Shown here: positions 35,724-43,890 of the stretch, piece after piece
How the letters are laid out: the number at the start of each line of letters is the position of its first letter
Position numbering within the stretch: position 1 is the first letter of the stretch
DNA from: an uncultured Crocinitomix sp.
GTDB lineage: Bacteria > Bacteroidota > Bacteroidia > Flavobacteriales_D > Crocinitomicaceae
Direction: 5' to 3'
Assembly (NCBI GenBank): GCA_937139035.1
Contig: CAKZPK010000519.1
Location: 1 to 52,035, forward strand
DNA: 52,035 bases
The notes under the pieces: model-generated
Seen by the model: only the letters and a program-made list of their open reading frames with translations
What the model was told of the DNA's origin: nothing
Databases searched by the model: none
Program-made: the position numbers and the translations under genes

Positions 35724-37061
35724 ATGAATGTTGTAGAGGAAAAAATTGACGATTTAAATGCAATTCTTAGAGTAACAATTACTCCTGAGGATTACTCAGA
35801 AAATGTAAACAAGGTCATTAATGATTACCGTAAACAGGCAAATATCCCTGGATTTAGACCAGGAAAGATTCCTGTAAGCTTGATTAAAAAGAAATATGGT
35901 AAGTCTATTTTGGCTGAGGAGTTGAATAAAATGGTGAATCAATCCATCAATGATTTTATTACAACGAACAAATTAAACGTATTGGGTAATCCATTACCGA
36001 AAGCTGACGAAGAAGTAAAAGGTGATTTTGCTAATCCGCAAGAATTCGAATTTGCATATGAAATTGGAGTTGCTCCTGAATTTGATGTTAAATTATCTAA
36101 AAGCAACAAGTTTGACTATTTAAAAGTTGAAGTTTCTGATGAAATGTTAGATAAAGAGGTTGATAACTTAGCAAAAAGATATGGAACTTTAGTTGCTGCT
36201 GAAGAAGCAGGCGAAAACGACATGGTTTTAGGTGAATTTACTCAAGTTGGTGGCGAAATCAAAAACACGTCAACAATTTCTCTTGAGTTTATTGAAGATG
36301 AAGATGCTAAGAAAATGTTGGTAGGTCAAAAACCTGGTACAACATTAACAGTTGATCCTCGCAAAGTTTCTAAAGGGACTGAAGACATGGCATCAATGTT
36401 AGCTATTACTCCAGAAGAAGCAGAAACGCTAGAAGGTGAATTTGAATTCAACATTACTGAAATCAAAACTATGTTACCTGCAGCTGTTGATCAAGCATTG
36501 TTTGACAAACTTTTTGGTGAAGGAGCAGTTAAATCTGAAGAAGAACTAAGAGAAAAGATCAGTGGTGATTTAGAGCGTATGTTCGGAAATGACTCAGACC
36601 GTTTATTGAGCCAAAAGATTAGTGATGCTTTAATTGAAAAAACTTCATTTGAATTACCAGATGAGTTTTTAAAGCGTTGGATTATGGCATCAAGCGAAAA
36701 AGAAATTTCTAAAGAAGAAATTGATGCAGATTTTGAGAACTACAAAAAGAGTTTGAAATGGCAGTTAATTCAAAATAAACTGATCAAAGAGAACGACATC
36801 AAAGTAGAAAACGAAGAAATTCTAGAGTACACGAAAGGATTGTTAATCAACCAATTTGCTCAGTATGGCATGCCAGCACCAGAGGAAGATGTATTGAACG
36901 AACAAGCAAAAAACGTACTTCAAAATAAAGAAGAAGCCAACAAAATTTATGACAACGTTTACGGTGTTAAAATGTTGAACTTTTTCAAAGACACGGTTAA
37001 ATTGAACGAAAAATCAATGCCTTATGATGATTTCATCAAGGTAGCTTACGGTCAAAACTAG
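35724..37061 (+). CDS. tig: Trigger factor
   Basis: 445 residues from the ATG at 35724; three further codons from a TTG are unlikely. The ribosome-binding domain holds the signature PGFRPGKIPVSLIKKKYGKSI (about 44-64). The middle PPIase-like region (about 155-245) is divergent, as is usual in Bacteroidota, and the C-terminal helical domain runs to the end. The chaperone binds nascent chains at the ribosome exit. It lies ahead of clpP-clpX, a widely conserved order, but a strong terminator separates them here. Confidence 0.94.
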   Translation: MNVVEEKIDDLNAILRVTITPEDYSENVNKVINDYRKQANIPGFRPGKIPVSLIKKKYGKSILAEELNKMVNQSINDFITTNKLNVLGNPLPKADEEVKGDFANPQEFEFAYEIGVAPEFDVKLSKSNKFDYLKVEVSDEMLDKEVDNLAKRYGTLVAAEEAGENDMVLGEFTQVGGEIKNTSTISLEFIEDEDAKKMLVGQKPGTTLTVDPRKVSKGTEDMASMLAITPEEAETLEGEFEFNITEIKTMLPAAVDQALFDKLFGEGAVKSEEELREKISGDLERMFGNDSDRLLSQKISDALIEKTSFELPDEFLKRWIMASSEKEISKEEIDADFENYKKSLKWQLIQNKLIKENDIKVENEEILEYTKGLLINQFAQYGMPAPEEDVLNEQAKNVLQNKEEANKIYDNVYGVKMLNFFKDTVKLNEKSMPYDDFIKVAYGQN

Positions 37062-37095
37062 ACCAGAAATATAATTTCACTTTATTATTCGAAAA

Positions 37096-37129
37096 AATAA
37101 TACCTATATTTATGGGTATTATTTTTTTT
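37096..37129 (+). terminator. Intrinsic terminator of tig
   Basis: A 9-bp perfect stem (AATAATACC with GGTATTATT, 10-nt loop) is followed by eight T residues, 35 bp after the stop. Confidence 0.88.
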
Positions 37130-37282
37130 GCGTTAAATCCGCTGAAAGTGGCAATAAAATGTTGAACTATTTAGTTTACACATTCACCAATCAAATTTGG
37201 TCAATTGCATTCAATTTTTGTATCGGATAAATAGCAATATTAAAGTAATTACAATACACTTATTAAAACGAAAACTAATTAC

Positions 37283-37975
37283 ATGTTTGGAAAAGACGAA
37301 TTTAGAAAATACGCTACGAAGCATCACGGGATTAACGGTAATGTTGTAGACAATTACATTACTTCATCTCTAACGCCATATATTATTGAAGAGCGCCAGT
37401 TAAATGTTGCTCAAATGGACGTTTTCTCACGTTTGATGATGGATAGAATCATCTTTTTAGGAACGGGGATTGATGATCACGTGGCTAATATTATTACAGC
37501 ACAATTATTATTCTTAGAATCTGTAGATCCTAAAAAAGACATTCAAATTTATTTAAACTCACCAGGTGGTGGAGTTTATGCTGGTTTAGGAATTTATGAT
37601 ACTATGCAATATATTGCTCCAGATGTAGCAACAATTTGTACAGGTATGGCAGCATCAATGGGAGCTGTATTATTGTGCGCTGGTGCAGAAGGAAAAAGAT
37701 CTGCATTACCACATTCACGTGTTATGATCCACCAACCTTTAGGTGGTGCACAAGGTCAGGCATCTGATATTGAAATTACAGCTCGCGAAATTCAAAAATT
37801 AAAGAAAGAATTGTACGACATTATTGCGAAGCATTCAGGAAAAGATTATGAAACTGTTTGGAAAGATTCAGATCGTGATTATTGGATGATTGCTCAAGAA
37901 GCAAAGGATTACGGGATGGTTGATGAAGTGTTAGGAACTCCTGTTGCTGCTGAAACGCATAATGCAGACAAATAG
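37283..37975 (+). CDS. clpP: ATP-dependent Clp protease proteolytic subunit
   Basis: 230 residues. The catalytic triad is Ser125 ([11 protein letters not shown]), His150 ([10 protein letters not shown]) and Asp195 ([10 protein letters not shown]). The handle region (about 160-185) and the substrate-binding strand [11 protein letters not shown] are normal. It forms the tetradecameric chamber loaded by ClpX. The N-terminal extension of about 35 residues before the mature core is ordinary for a pro-protein. It is followed 11 bp later by clpX, so both are read together. Confidence 0.97.
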   Translation: MFGKDEFRKYATKHHGINGNVVDNYITSSLTPYIIEERQLNVAQMDVFSRLMMDRIIFLGTGIDDHVANIITAQLLFLESVDPKKDIQIYLNSPGGGVYAGLGIYDTMQYIAPDVATICTGMAASMGAVLLCAGAEGKRSALPHSRVMIHQPLGGAQGQASDIEITAREIQKLKKELYDIIAKHSGKDYETVWKDSDRDYWMIAQEAKDYGMVDEVLGTPVAAETHNADK

Positions 37976-37986
37976 ATAGAATAGTT

Positions 37987-39219
37987 ATGGCTAAAAATGA
38001 GGGGATAAATTGTTCTTTTTGTGGTAGACCAAAGAATGAAGTTGGTATTTTAATTGCCGGTGTTACAGGTCATATTTGTGAAAACTGCATTGAGCAGGCG
38101 CATCAAATTGTAGATGAGCAAATCAAATTTGACGAACCAGGTGAATTAACTACTGACTTTAATCTATTAAAACCTGCACAGATTAAAGAACAATTGGATG
38201 AGTACATTATTGGACAGGATGAAGCCAAAAAAGTACTTTCAGTTGCTGTATATAATCACTATAAAAGGTTATCAATAGCGAATAAGGGCGAGGAGATGGA
38301 AATCGACAAATCAAATGTAATTTTGGTTGGACGCACGGGAACAGGTAAAACGCTTTTGGCAAAAACAATTGCTAAGACTTTAAATGTTCCATTTTGCATT
38401 GCAGATGCTACTGTGTTGACTGAAGCAGGTTATGTTGGAGAGGATGTTGAAAGCATTTTATCCCGTTTATTACAAGCGGCAGATTTTAATGTAGAAGCAG
38501 CTGAAAAAGGAATTGTTTTTATTGATGAAATCGATAAAATTGCGAGAAAGTCTGACAACCCTTCAATTACCAGAGATGTATCTGGAGAAGGTGTGCAACA
38601 AGCCATGCTAAAATTACTCGAAGGAACTGAGGTTAACGTTCCACCACAAGGTGGGCGAAAGCATCCAGAGCAAAAAATGATTAAGGTTAACACTAAAAAC
38701 ATCTTGTTTATTGCAGGTGGAGCTTTTGACGGTGTTGAAAAAATCATTGGACGTAGAGTAAATCGAAACATGATTGGATTTGCATCTAAGGACGCGGAAA
38801 AACCAGACGAAGAAAATCTATTGGAATACATTATTCCAACTGATATAAAAGAGTTTGGGTTGATTCCAGAATTAATTGGACGAATGCCAGTTTTAACTTA
38901 CTTGCATCCGTTAGACGAAAAAGCTTTGCGTCGTATTTTAACTGAACCAAAAAATGCATTGGTAAAACAATATGTGCATTTATTTGAATTGGACGGTGTT
39001 AAATTACAGCTAGATGCAGAAGTATTAGACTTTATAGTAAGCAAGGCGCTTGAATATAAATTGGGCGCCAGAGGACTAAGGTCAATTTGTGAAGCCATTT
39101 TAAATGATGCTATGTTTGATATACCTTCTCAAAAAGATGTGAAAACATTTAGAGTTGATTTGAACTATGCAGAATCTAAATTTGCCGGATCAAAAATGGC
39201 CAAACTTAAAATTGCATAG
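37987..39219 (+). CDS. clpX: ATP-dependent Clp protease ATP-binding subunit ClpX
   Basis: 410 residues. Zinc-binding domain with Cys9, Cys12, Cys31 and Cys34 (CSFC, CENC). Walker A GRTGTGKT at 115-122 and Walker B FIDEID at 178-183. The loop GYVGEDVES and the [22 protein letters not shown] run are ClpX-specific, and the IGF-loop for docking to ClpP is GFA-like here (NMIGFASKD). It unfolds substrates and feeds ClpP. It is followed 2 bp later by an oxygenase gene. Confidence 0.97.
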   Translation: MAKNEGINCSFCGRPKNEVGILIAGVTGHICENCIEQAHQIVDEQIKFDEPGELTTDFNLLKPAQIKEQLDEYIIGQDEAKKVLSVAVYNHYKRLSIANKGEEMEIDKSNVILVGRTGTGKTLLAKTIAKTLNVPFCIADATVLTEAGYVGEDVESILSRLLQAADFNVEAAEKGIVFIDEIDKIARKSDNPSITRDVSGEGVQQAMLKLLEGTEVNVPPQGGRKHPEQKMIKVNTKNILFIAGGAFDGVEKIIGRRVNRNMIGFASKDAEKPDEENLLEYIIPTDIKEFGLIPELIGRMPVLTYLHPLDEKALRRILTEPKNALVKQYVHLFELDGVKLQLDAEVLDFIVSKALEYKLGARGLRSICEAILNDAMFDIPSQKDVKTFRVDLNYAESKFAGSKMAKLKIA

Positions 39220-39221
39220 TT

Positions 39222-40187
39222 ATGGACAAGAACAAAATTGCCAACGTAGATTACCTTGACTATAGTGAAGGTACACCTGAAACAAGAGCAAAATTTATCC
39301 AAGAGTTTGGAGATTCATTCTCTAACATGGGATTTGCGATTGTGAAAAATCATGGAGTTACTTCAGAATTAAGAAGTAAACTTTTTGAGGTCTCTAAAAA
39401 ATTCTTTGCTTTACCAGATGATGTAAAAGCCAGTTATGAGCATGAAAAATTACATGGTCAGCGCGGTTATATCTCTAAGAACAAAGAAAGTGCAAAAGGC
39501 AAATCAGTTCCAGATCTAAAAGAGTTTTATCATATTGGACAAACAGTTACTGACAACGACCCTATTAAGGAGGAGTATCCAGATAATATTTGGCCCAATG
39601 AAGTTGTAGAGTTTGAAGCTGTGGGGCAACAAGTGTTTAATACATTTGAGAATACTGGACGTAATTTATTGCGTGCTATTGCTCTTTATTTAGGCTTGGA
39701 CGAGCAATACTTTGATGATAAAATTCACAATGGTAATAGTATTTTACGCTTGTTACATTATTATCCAGTAGCAGATAAATCACAGATTCCTGAGGGAGCA
39801 GTGAGAGCTGCGGCACACGGAGATATTAACTTGATTACCCTTTTAATGGGCGGAAGTGCGAAAGGTTTACAAGCGCAATCATTAGATGGAAATTGGATCT
39901 CTGTAGATCCTGGGCCAGATGAAATTGTGATTAATATTGGAGACATGCTAGCTCGTTTAACAAATGACCGTTTACGATCTACCCAACATCAGGTAATTAC
40001 ACCGGATGAGGAATCATGGACTAAACCGCGTTATTCAACACCATTTTTCTTGCACCCACGTTCAGACATGGATTTAACATGTTTAAATGACTGCATTAAT
40101 GCTGAAAATCCAAAAGGATATGCCGACATGACTGCAGGAGAATTTTTAACTGAGCGATTAATTGAATTGGGTTTACGTAAGAAATAG
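39222..40187 (+). CDS. 2-oxoglutarate/Fe(II)-dependent oxygenase, isopenicillin-N-synthase-like
   Basis: 321 residues. The iron ligands are His199 and Asp201 (AAHGDINLITLL) and His256 (RSTQHQV), with the cosubstrate-binding RxS at Arg270-Ser272 (KPRYSTPFF). The N-terminal DIOX_N domain (GFAIVKNHGV) is present. Isopenicillin N synthase itself, ACC oxidase and flavonoid/GA oxidases share this fold; the substrate here is unknown, and a literal penicillin route is not implied. It starts 2 bp after the clpX stop, so it is translated from the clpPX transcript, followed by a terminator. Confidence 0.92.
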   Translation: MDKNKIANVDYLDYSEGTPETRAKFIQEFGDSFSNMGFAIVKNHGVTSELRSKLFEVSKKFFALPDDVKASYEHEKLHGQRGYISKNKESAKGKSVPDLKEFYHIGQTVTDNDPIKEEYPDNIWPNEVVEFEAVGQQVFNTFENTGRNLLRAIALYLGLDEQYFDDKIHNGNSILRLLHYYPVADKSQIPEGAVRAAAHGDINLITLLMGGSAKGLQAQSLDGNWISVDPGPDEIVINIGDMLARLTNDRLRSTQHQVITPDEESWTKPRYSTPFFLHPRSDMDLTCLNDCINAENPKGYADMTAGEFLTERLIELGLRKK

Positions 40188-40208
40188 ATCAATCTTAAAA
40201 TTATTATA

Positions 40209-40244
40209 GCCCCTTGAACTTTAAAGTTTGAGGGGCTTTTTTTA
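40209..40244 (+). terminator. Terminator after the clpPX-oxygenase operon
   Basis: AGCCCCT and AGGGGCT flank AACTTTAAAGTT, making a near-continuous hairpin followed by seven T residues. The position between convergent genes lets it serve both directions. Confidence 0.87.
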
Positions 40245-40270
40245 CGCACTAATGAGGATGAGGTAATAAA

Positions 40271-41449
40271 TTAAACCAAACGCTCCCCTTTTAATTTTAA
40301 ACTAAACTTATAAATACTCATTCCTTTTATAGGGTAATCGGCTTGCAGCTCTAAATCGTCAATTAAATCTTGAACTAATGTAAGTCCTGTGGATCCTAGT
40401 TTAATCTTTTCTTCAAAATCAAATCCAGCACCACTATCCGTTATTATGATCTGATCCTCAGACGAAGAATGTCCTTTTTTTATTTCCAGTTTAAAAAAGT
40501 AATTTGTTTGGGTTGAATTCGAATATTTAAGCGAATTAATAAATATTTCAGTTAACAATAAACCAAAGTGAATGGCCGTTTTGGAATTGACAATATAATC
40601 TCCATGTATTACTGTACCAATCTGACTTTCTTCATTTGGAGCTTGTAGTTTAAATTCGGTAAATAGTTCATTCAGATAATTTGTAAAATTAATTTCAAAA
40701 TACCCCTCTCTTTCCCCAAGCATATTGTGCACTTTATGCATAGAAAAAATTCGTTGTTCAAATTCATCAAGAATTGATATCACATCTTCAGAATCTGACT
40801 TGGCTTTATAACGGCGCAATAATCCAATTAAAATGGCAAAATTATTTTTTACTCTGTGGTCAATTTCGGTTATTAACATTTTTTTTTCTTCCAACAAGTC
40901 GTTCAGCTCAGCTTGCAAACGTCTTCTATATCTTGCTTCGAGCGCCGAAGCCAAAATCAAACCAGAGCTATAAACAAATGATTTTTCGTCCTGAGTAAAA
41001 ACTCTTTCAACGGAGCCCGTTTTTTCAATTCTTAAAACCCCTATAAATTCAGATGCGATACGAATTGGGATAGTAATAGAACTAATAACGTCATTTGGTT
41101 TTAGATATAATTCTATAAATTTAATTCTGCTTTGATTTTCCAATTCATTAGAAAAAACAGAGATTTCCTCACTACACAGTTTTTTAAAGCAATAAGGAAG
41201 AGCTTCTTTCGTAAAAACTGTATTTTTTTGAAATTGATCCGTCCGTGCGTCAAATTCTCCTATTGATGTTAAGCGATCCTTATTCTCATTTAACAGCCAC
41301 ACACTTAATCGCTCTAACCTAACAGATTTTAAAATAGGTTTTGCAATTTTTTGAAAAATCTCATCTATTTGATCTCTTTTAAGCTCATGAATTTTCGAAA
41401 TGCTATCCAATTCATCCAATAAATTAATATTATGATTATACTTTTCCAT
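40271..41449 (-). CDS. Cytoplasmic GAF-domain histidine kinase (HisKA_2 type)
   Basis: 392 residues. An N-terminal GAF domain (about 25-175) carries SVRLERLSVWLLNENKDRLTSIGEFD. The phospho-acceptor region has LITEIDHRVKNNFAILIGLL, the HisKA_2 signature with His in DHRVKNN, followed by an HATPase domain (LTEIFINSLKYSN..., IIITDSGAGFDFEEKIKLGSTGLTLVQDLIDDL). No membrane segments, so it is soluble. No response regulator is adjacent. It is convergent with the 2OG oxygenase gene. The stimulus is unknown. Confidence 0.93.
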   Translation of the reverse strand: MEKYNHNINLLDELDSISKIHELKRDQIDEIFQKIAKPILKSVRLERLSVWLLNENKDRLTSIGEFDARTDQFQKNTVFTKEALPYCFKKLCSEEISVFSNELENQSRIKFIELYLKPNDVISSITIPIRIASEFIGVLRIEKTGSVERVFTQDEKSFVYSSGLILASALEARYRRRLQAELNDLLEEKKMLITEIDHRVKNNFAILIGLLRRYKAKSDSEDVISILDEFEQRIFSMHKVHNMLGEREGYFEINFTNYLNELFTEFKLQAPNEESQIGTVIHGDYIVNSKTAIHFGLLLTEIFINSLKYSNSTQTNYFFKLEIKKGHSSSEDQIIITDSGAGFDFEEKIKLGSTGLTLVQDLIDDLELQADYPIKGMSIYKFSLKLKGERLV

Positions 41450-41559
41450 ATGTTAAAATACAAATTTTATTCTAGAAATCTGTAAATCAAATATTTAACC
41501 GAAATAATCTTACGCTAGAATTAGAGCAGACTTAAAGATTACATTTATACGCATAAAAA

Positions 41560-41600
41560 GCCCCTCATTTCCCAAAACACAGTTAGAAAACAAGAGAGGC
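41560..41600 (-). terminator. Likely terminator after the lipoprotein gene
   Basis: On the minus strand GCCTCTC and GAGGGGC, 27 bases apart, can pair with one mismatch and run into UUUUU, 20 bp after the stop codon. It is imperfect, so less certain than the other terminators. Confidence 0.45.
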
Positions 41601-41619
41601 AATTTATGTTTAATTAAAC

Positions 41620-42306
41620 TTATTCTACTACAACTACCGCAGCATTTGTACACCGATATTTATATCTAATCCTTCCTCCTTCAGGTGTACCTTGAGCAAC
41701 GTCATGCACAGTTGATCGATCCATGTAAACAGTAGAGCTTCCTAATGCCAAATCACTTTTTTGAGTTATTCCCATCACTATTTCTGTTGCACCATAATCA
41801 GTCGTCCAAAAAGAAGCATCTTCTCCCCACGTCCAAGACCCGACAAATACCCCCACATGTTGATTTGATGACAATGCCGCTCCGTTCCAAATCAAACTTT
41901 CAACAACCCCTTTAGTTATGGTATCAAACTCGGGCTGAAAAGCAATTACCTCACCAGTTGGAACAGTATTAGTATACATTACCCCGTTCGTATTTGTATA
42001 AACAAAAGTTCCTCCATCTAACTGTCCACCATATTCCTTATGATGTCCGCCATACCATATATTATAAGGTAAGGTTTCCCCGTTGAATGAAACCGAGGCA
42101 CCAGAAGTATCCGTTAACTCCATTAACGTTCCTGTTGATCCTCCAAATCTAAAACGAGCTACCACATGGGTTTTATCTTCATTATGATTATAAAACAACT
42201 CATAATCACTATAAACCTTATTTTGACTTCCATCAGACAAATCCTCTTTTTTACAAGAAGTAAAAATCATACCTAATGCTAAGATTGCAAAAAATACTTT
42301 TTTCAT
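41620..42306 (-). CDS. Lipoprotein, unknown function
   Basis: 228 residues. Lipobox FTSC (Cys18), followed by KKEDLSDGS. The mature region is beta-rich with YNHNEDKTHVVARFRFGGSTGT, similar in flavour to Bacteroidota adhesin-like or carbohydrate-binding lipoproteins, but no named family is recognised. There is one conserved-looking cysteine near the end (YKYRCTNAAVVVVE). It lies just before the tRNA-Ser locus and is the last gene before the accessory block. Its promoter region was not resolved. Confidence 0.68.
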   Translation of the reverse strand: MKKVFFAILALGMIFTSCKKEDLSDGSQNKVYSDYELFYNHNEDKTHVVARFRFGGSTGTLMELTDTSGASVSFNGETLPYNIWYGGHHKEYGGQLDGGTFVYTNTNGVMYTNTVPTGEVIAFQPEFDTITKGVVESLIWNGAALSSNQHVGVFVGSWTWGEDASFWTTDYGATEIVMGITQKSDLALGSSTVYMDRSTVHDVAQGTPEGGRIRYKYRCTNAAVVVVE

Positions 42307-42430
42307 GATTGATAATATTACGTTCCTTTTCAGTTATAAGTCGTTTCAAGATCCCTTTCCCCCTATCGTGTCATATTTAAAACCGCACGTTTATTCCTAA
42401 GCACGGCGGTTGTCAGTTGCTACAAATCAC

Positions 42431-42484
42431 TATATTTGCAGCCGCACAAAGATTTTAACCAATGGTTTTAATACTTGTGCGGCT
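42431..42484 (+). promoter_or_regulatory. Promoter and leader hairpin of tRNA-Ser
   Basis: TATATTTG (42431-42438) matches TAnnTTTG exactly. Directly after it AGCCGCACAA (42440-42449) pairs perfectly with TTGTGCGGCT (42475-42484), with TTTTAACC/GGTTTTAA inside: a long hairpin in the tRNA leader, ending 38 bp before the tRNA. It may steer 5' processing; there is no T-run, so it is not a terminator. Confidence 0.6.
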
Positions 42485-42522
42485 ATTTACTCAAGAGTAA
42501 TTTTTAAGTAAATGCAAATACT

Positions 42523-42607
42523 GGAAAGGTGGCAGAGTGGCTGAACGCGCACGCTTGGAAAGCGTGTTTACGGTAACGTAACGGGGGTTCGAATCCCCCT
42601 CTTTCCG
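42523..42607 (+). tRNA. tRNA-Ser (anticodon GGA)
   Basis: 85 nt. Acceptor GGAAAGG pairs with TCTTTCC (one G-U), discriminator G. Anticodon stem CACGC/GCGTG with loop TTGGAAA gives GGA. The class II variable arm (TTACGGTAACGTAAC) and T-arm GGGGGTTCGAATCCCCC are intact. CCA is not encoded. The 3' end is followed by a hairpin terminator (42617-42655). Parts of this tRNA and terminator recur at 47289 and 51244. Confidence 0.97.
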
Positions 42608-42800
42608 CAATGTTACAAAAACTTTCGAAGCGTCTACGTTTCTAGAAGTTTTTTGGTTCGTAGGGGATAAGTATTGAAAATCATCTAGACGCCCTGCCAT
42701 AACTGGGGTAGTGAAGGGTTCGACAATTTAATGCTAAAAACGGGAGGGCGCTACCGTAACTAGAACGAATTCACTGTAGATATGGATAAGTTTGATTTCT
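42588..42800 (+). repeat. Unit A of the tRNA-Ser end / terminator repeat
   Basis: This is the genuine tRNA 3' end, its terminator hairpin, and about 150 bp downstream sharing TAGGGGATA, ATCATCT, GGGTTCGACAATTTA and TGTAGATATGGATAA with units B and C. Only this copy holds a whole tRNA. The rest of the gap up to 43075 has a small hairpin (CTAGT/ACTAG near 42915) and nothing else that I can name. Confidence 0.7.
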
Positions 42801-43075
42801 CCCTAAGAAGACAAAAGCCCTTTAAAATTGAGAGAGTAGATTTCTCTGGAATCAATTGATGAGGTTCGAGAGTTGAAAGTCTAAACGCCATATTTGACAT
42901 AAATCAAAAATGAGACTAGTATAAAACTAGGCATCTTGTTGATTACAATAGTTAATAAAAAAATAAATAGTGTAAATTTGATTCACTCTAATTAAAGACA
43001 AATTAGTACTAATTTTAAGCTAAACCATTCATAAGTAACACTTTATTTATAGCTTTGTAAATACTTAAAACACGA

Positions 43076-43606
43076 GTGAAAGCAAAAGTATCACCCATAT
43101 TATTCCTTATTATTCTTATAGCCCCTGCTTTAGTTACATATTGCTGGATAAAATACAGACAGTCAGAAGTACGCCATGAAGTAAAAAAAATGATTATTAA
43201 AGGTATTGATAAGGATGAGTTAGTTTTACTAAAATTTTCTAAAAAAGATGTTGAAGAACAGTTAGAGTGGGAACATTCCAAAGAATTTGAGTATAATGAA
43301 CAAATGTATGATGTGGTTGAGTCAAAAGTTATTGGTGATACTACATATTACTGGTGTTGGTGGGATAATGATGAAACGAAGTTAAATAAACAACTTTCTG
43401 ATCTTGCGGCAAATGCATTTAACAATGATCCTCAAAAAAATGAAAAACAAAATCGACTAATTTCTTTTTATAAAGCGTTGTATTTTGAGCAAGAAAAAAA
43501 CTGGACATCTTTTGTTACTATCCAAGAACATCAGCTTAATGTTCCTTATCGTGTTTCCTTTTCTTGGTTCACTTTAACTCCACCAGTTCCTCCCCCTCAA
43601 TCATAG
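43076..43606 (+). CDS. Single-pass membrane protein of the accessory block, unknown function
   Basis: 176 residues starting at GTG; the next ATG would delete the membrane helix. One N-terminal helix (KVSPILFLIILIAPALVTYCWIKY, about 4-27) is followed by a soluble domain of about 150 residues, rich in Lys, Glu, Trp and Tyr (KEFEYNEQMYDVVESKVIGDTTYYWCWWDND), ending in a proline-rich PPVPPPQS. In Bacteroidota, small proteins of this shape often precede TonB-receptor genes; I infer a link with the receptor 285 bp downstream. The family is not recognised. Confidence 0.68.
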   Translation: MKAKVSPILFLIILIAPALVTYCWIKYRQSEVRHEVKKMIIKGIDKDELVLLKFSKKDVEEQLEWEHSKEFEYNEQMYDVVESKVIGDTTYYWCWWDNDETKLNKQLSDLAANAFNNDPQKNEKQNRLISFYKALYFEQEKNWTSFVTIQEHQLNVPYRVSFSWFTLTPPVPPPQS

Positions 43607-43890
43607 TTAACAAAACATCCTACTTTACCCCGTTTTGCTTTATAGAATATAGTGCACTAGATATTTAATACCATGGAAAGTCATAATCTTAGTTAGTCTA
43701 ACACTTAATTTTGTTAAGGTTAGAAGACTCTTTTTTATCTCTAGGTCTATATAACTGCGAATTTTGGTATTTAATTACTACTGTTCGTCAAATTTTCTAT
43801 TCAACAATCGGGTATCCTATTCTTATCAAAAAAATGGGAGAATTGTGTCCATTTCGCGACACTCATTTTGTTTAACTAATAAATTTCACA

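Noticed and set aside
39222-40187. Beta-lactam biosynthesis gene
   Set aside because: Only the fold is shared with isopenicillin N synthase; no peptide synthetase or other pathway genes are present.
42491-42700. Minus-strand frame across tRNA-Ser
   Set aside because: It is the complement of the tRNA and terminator; tRNA genes regularly produce such frames.
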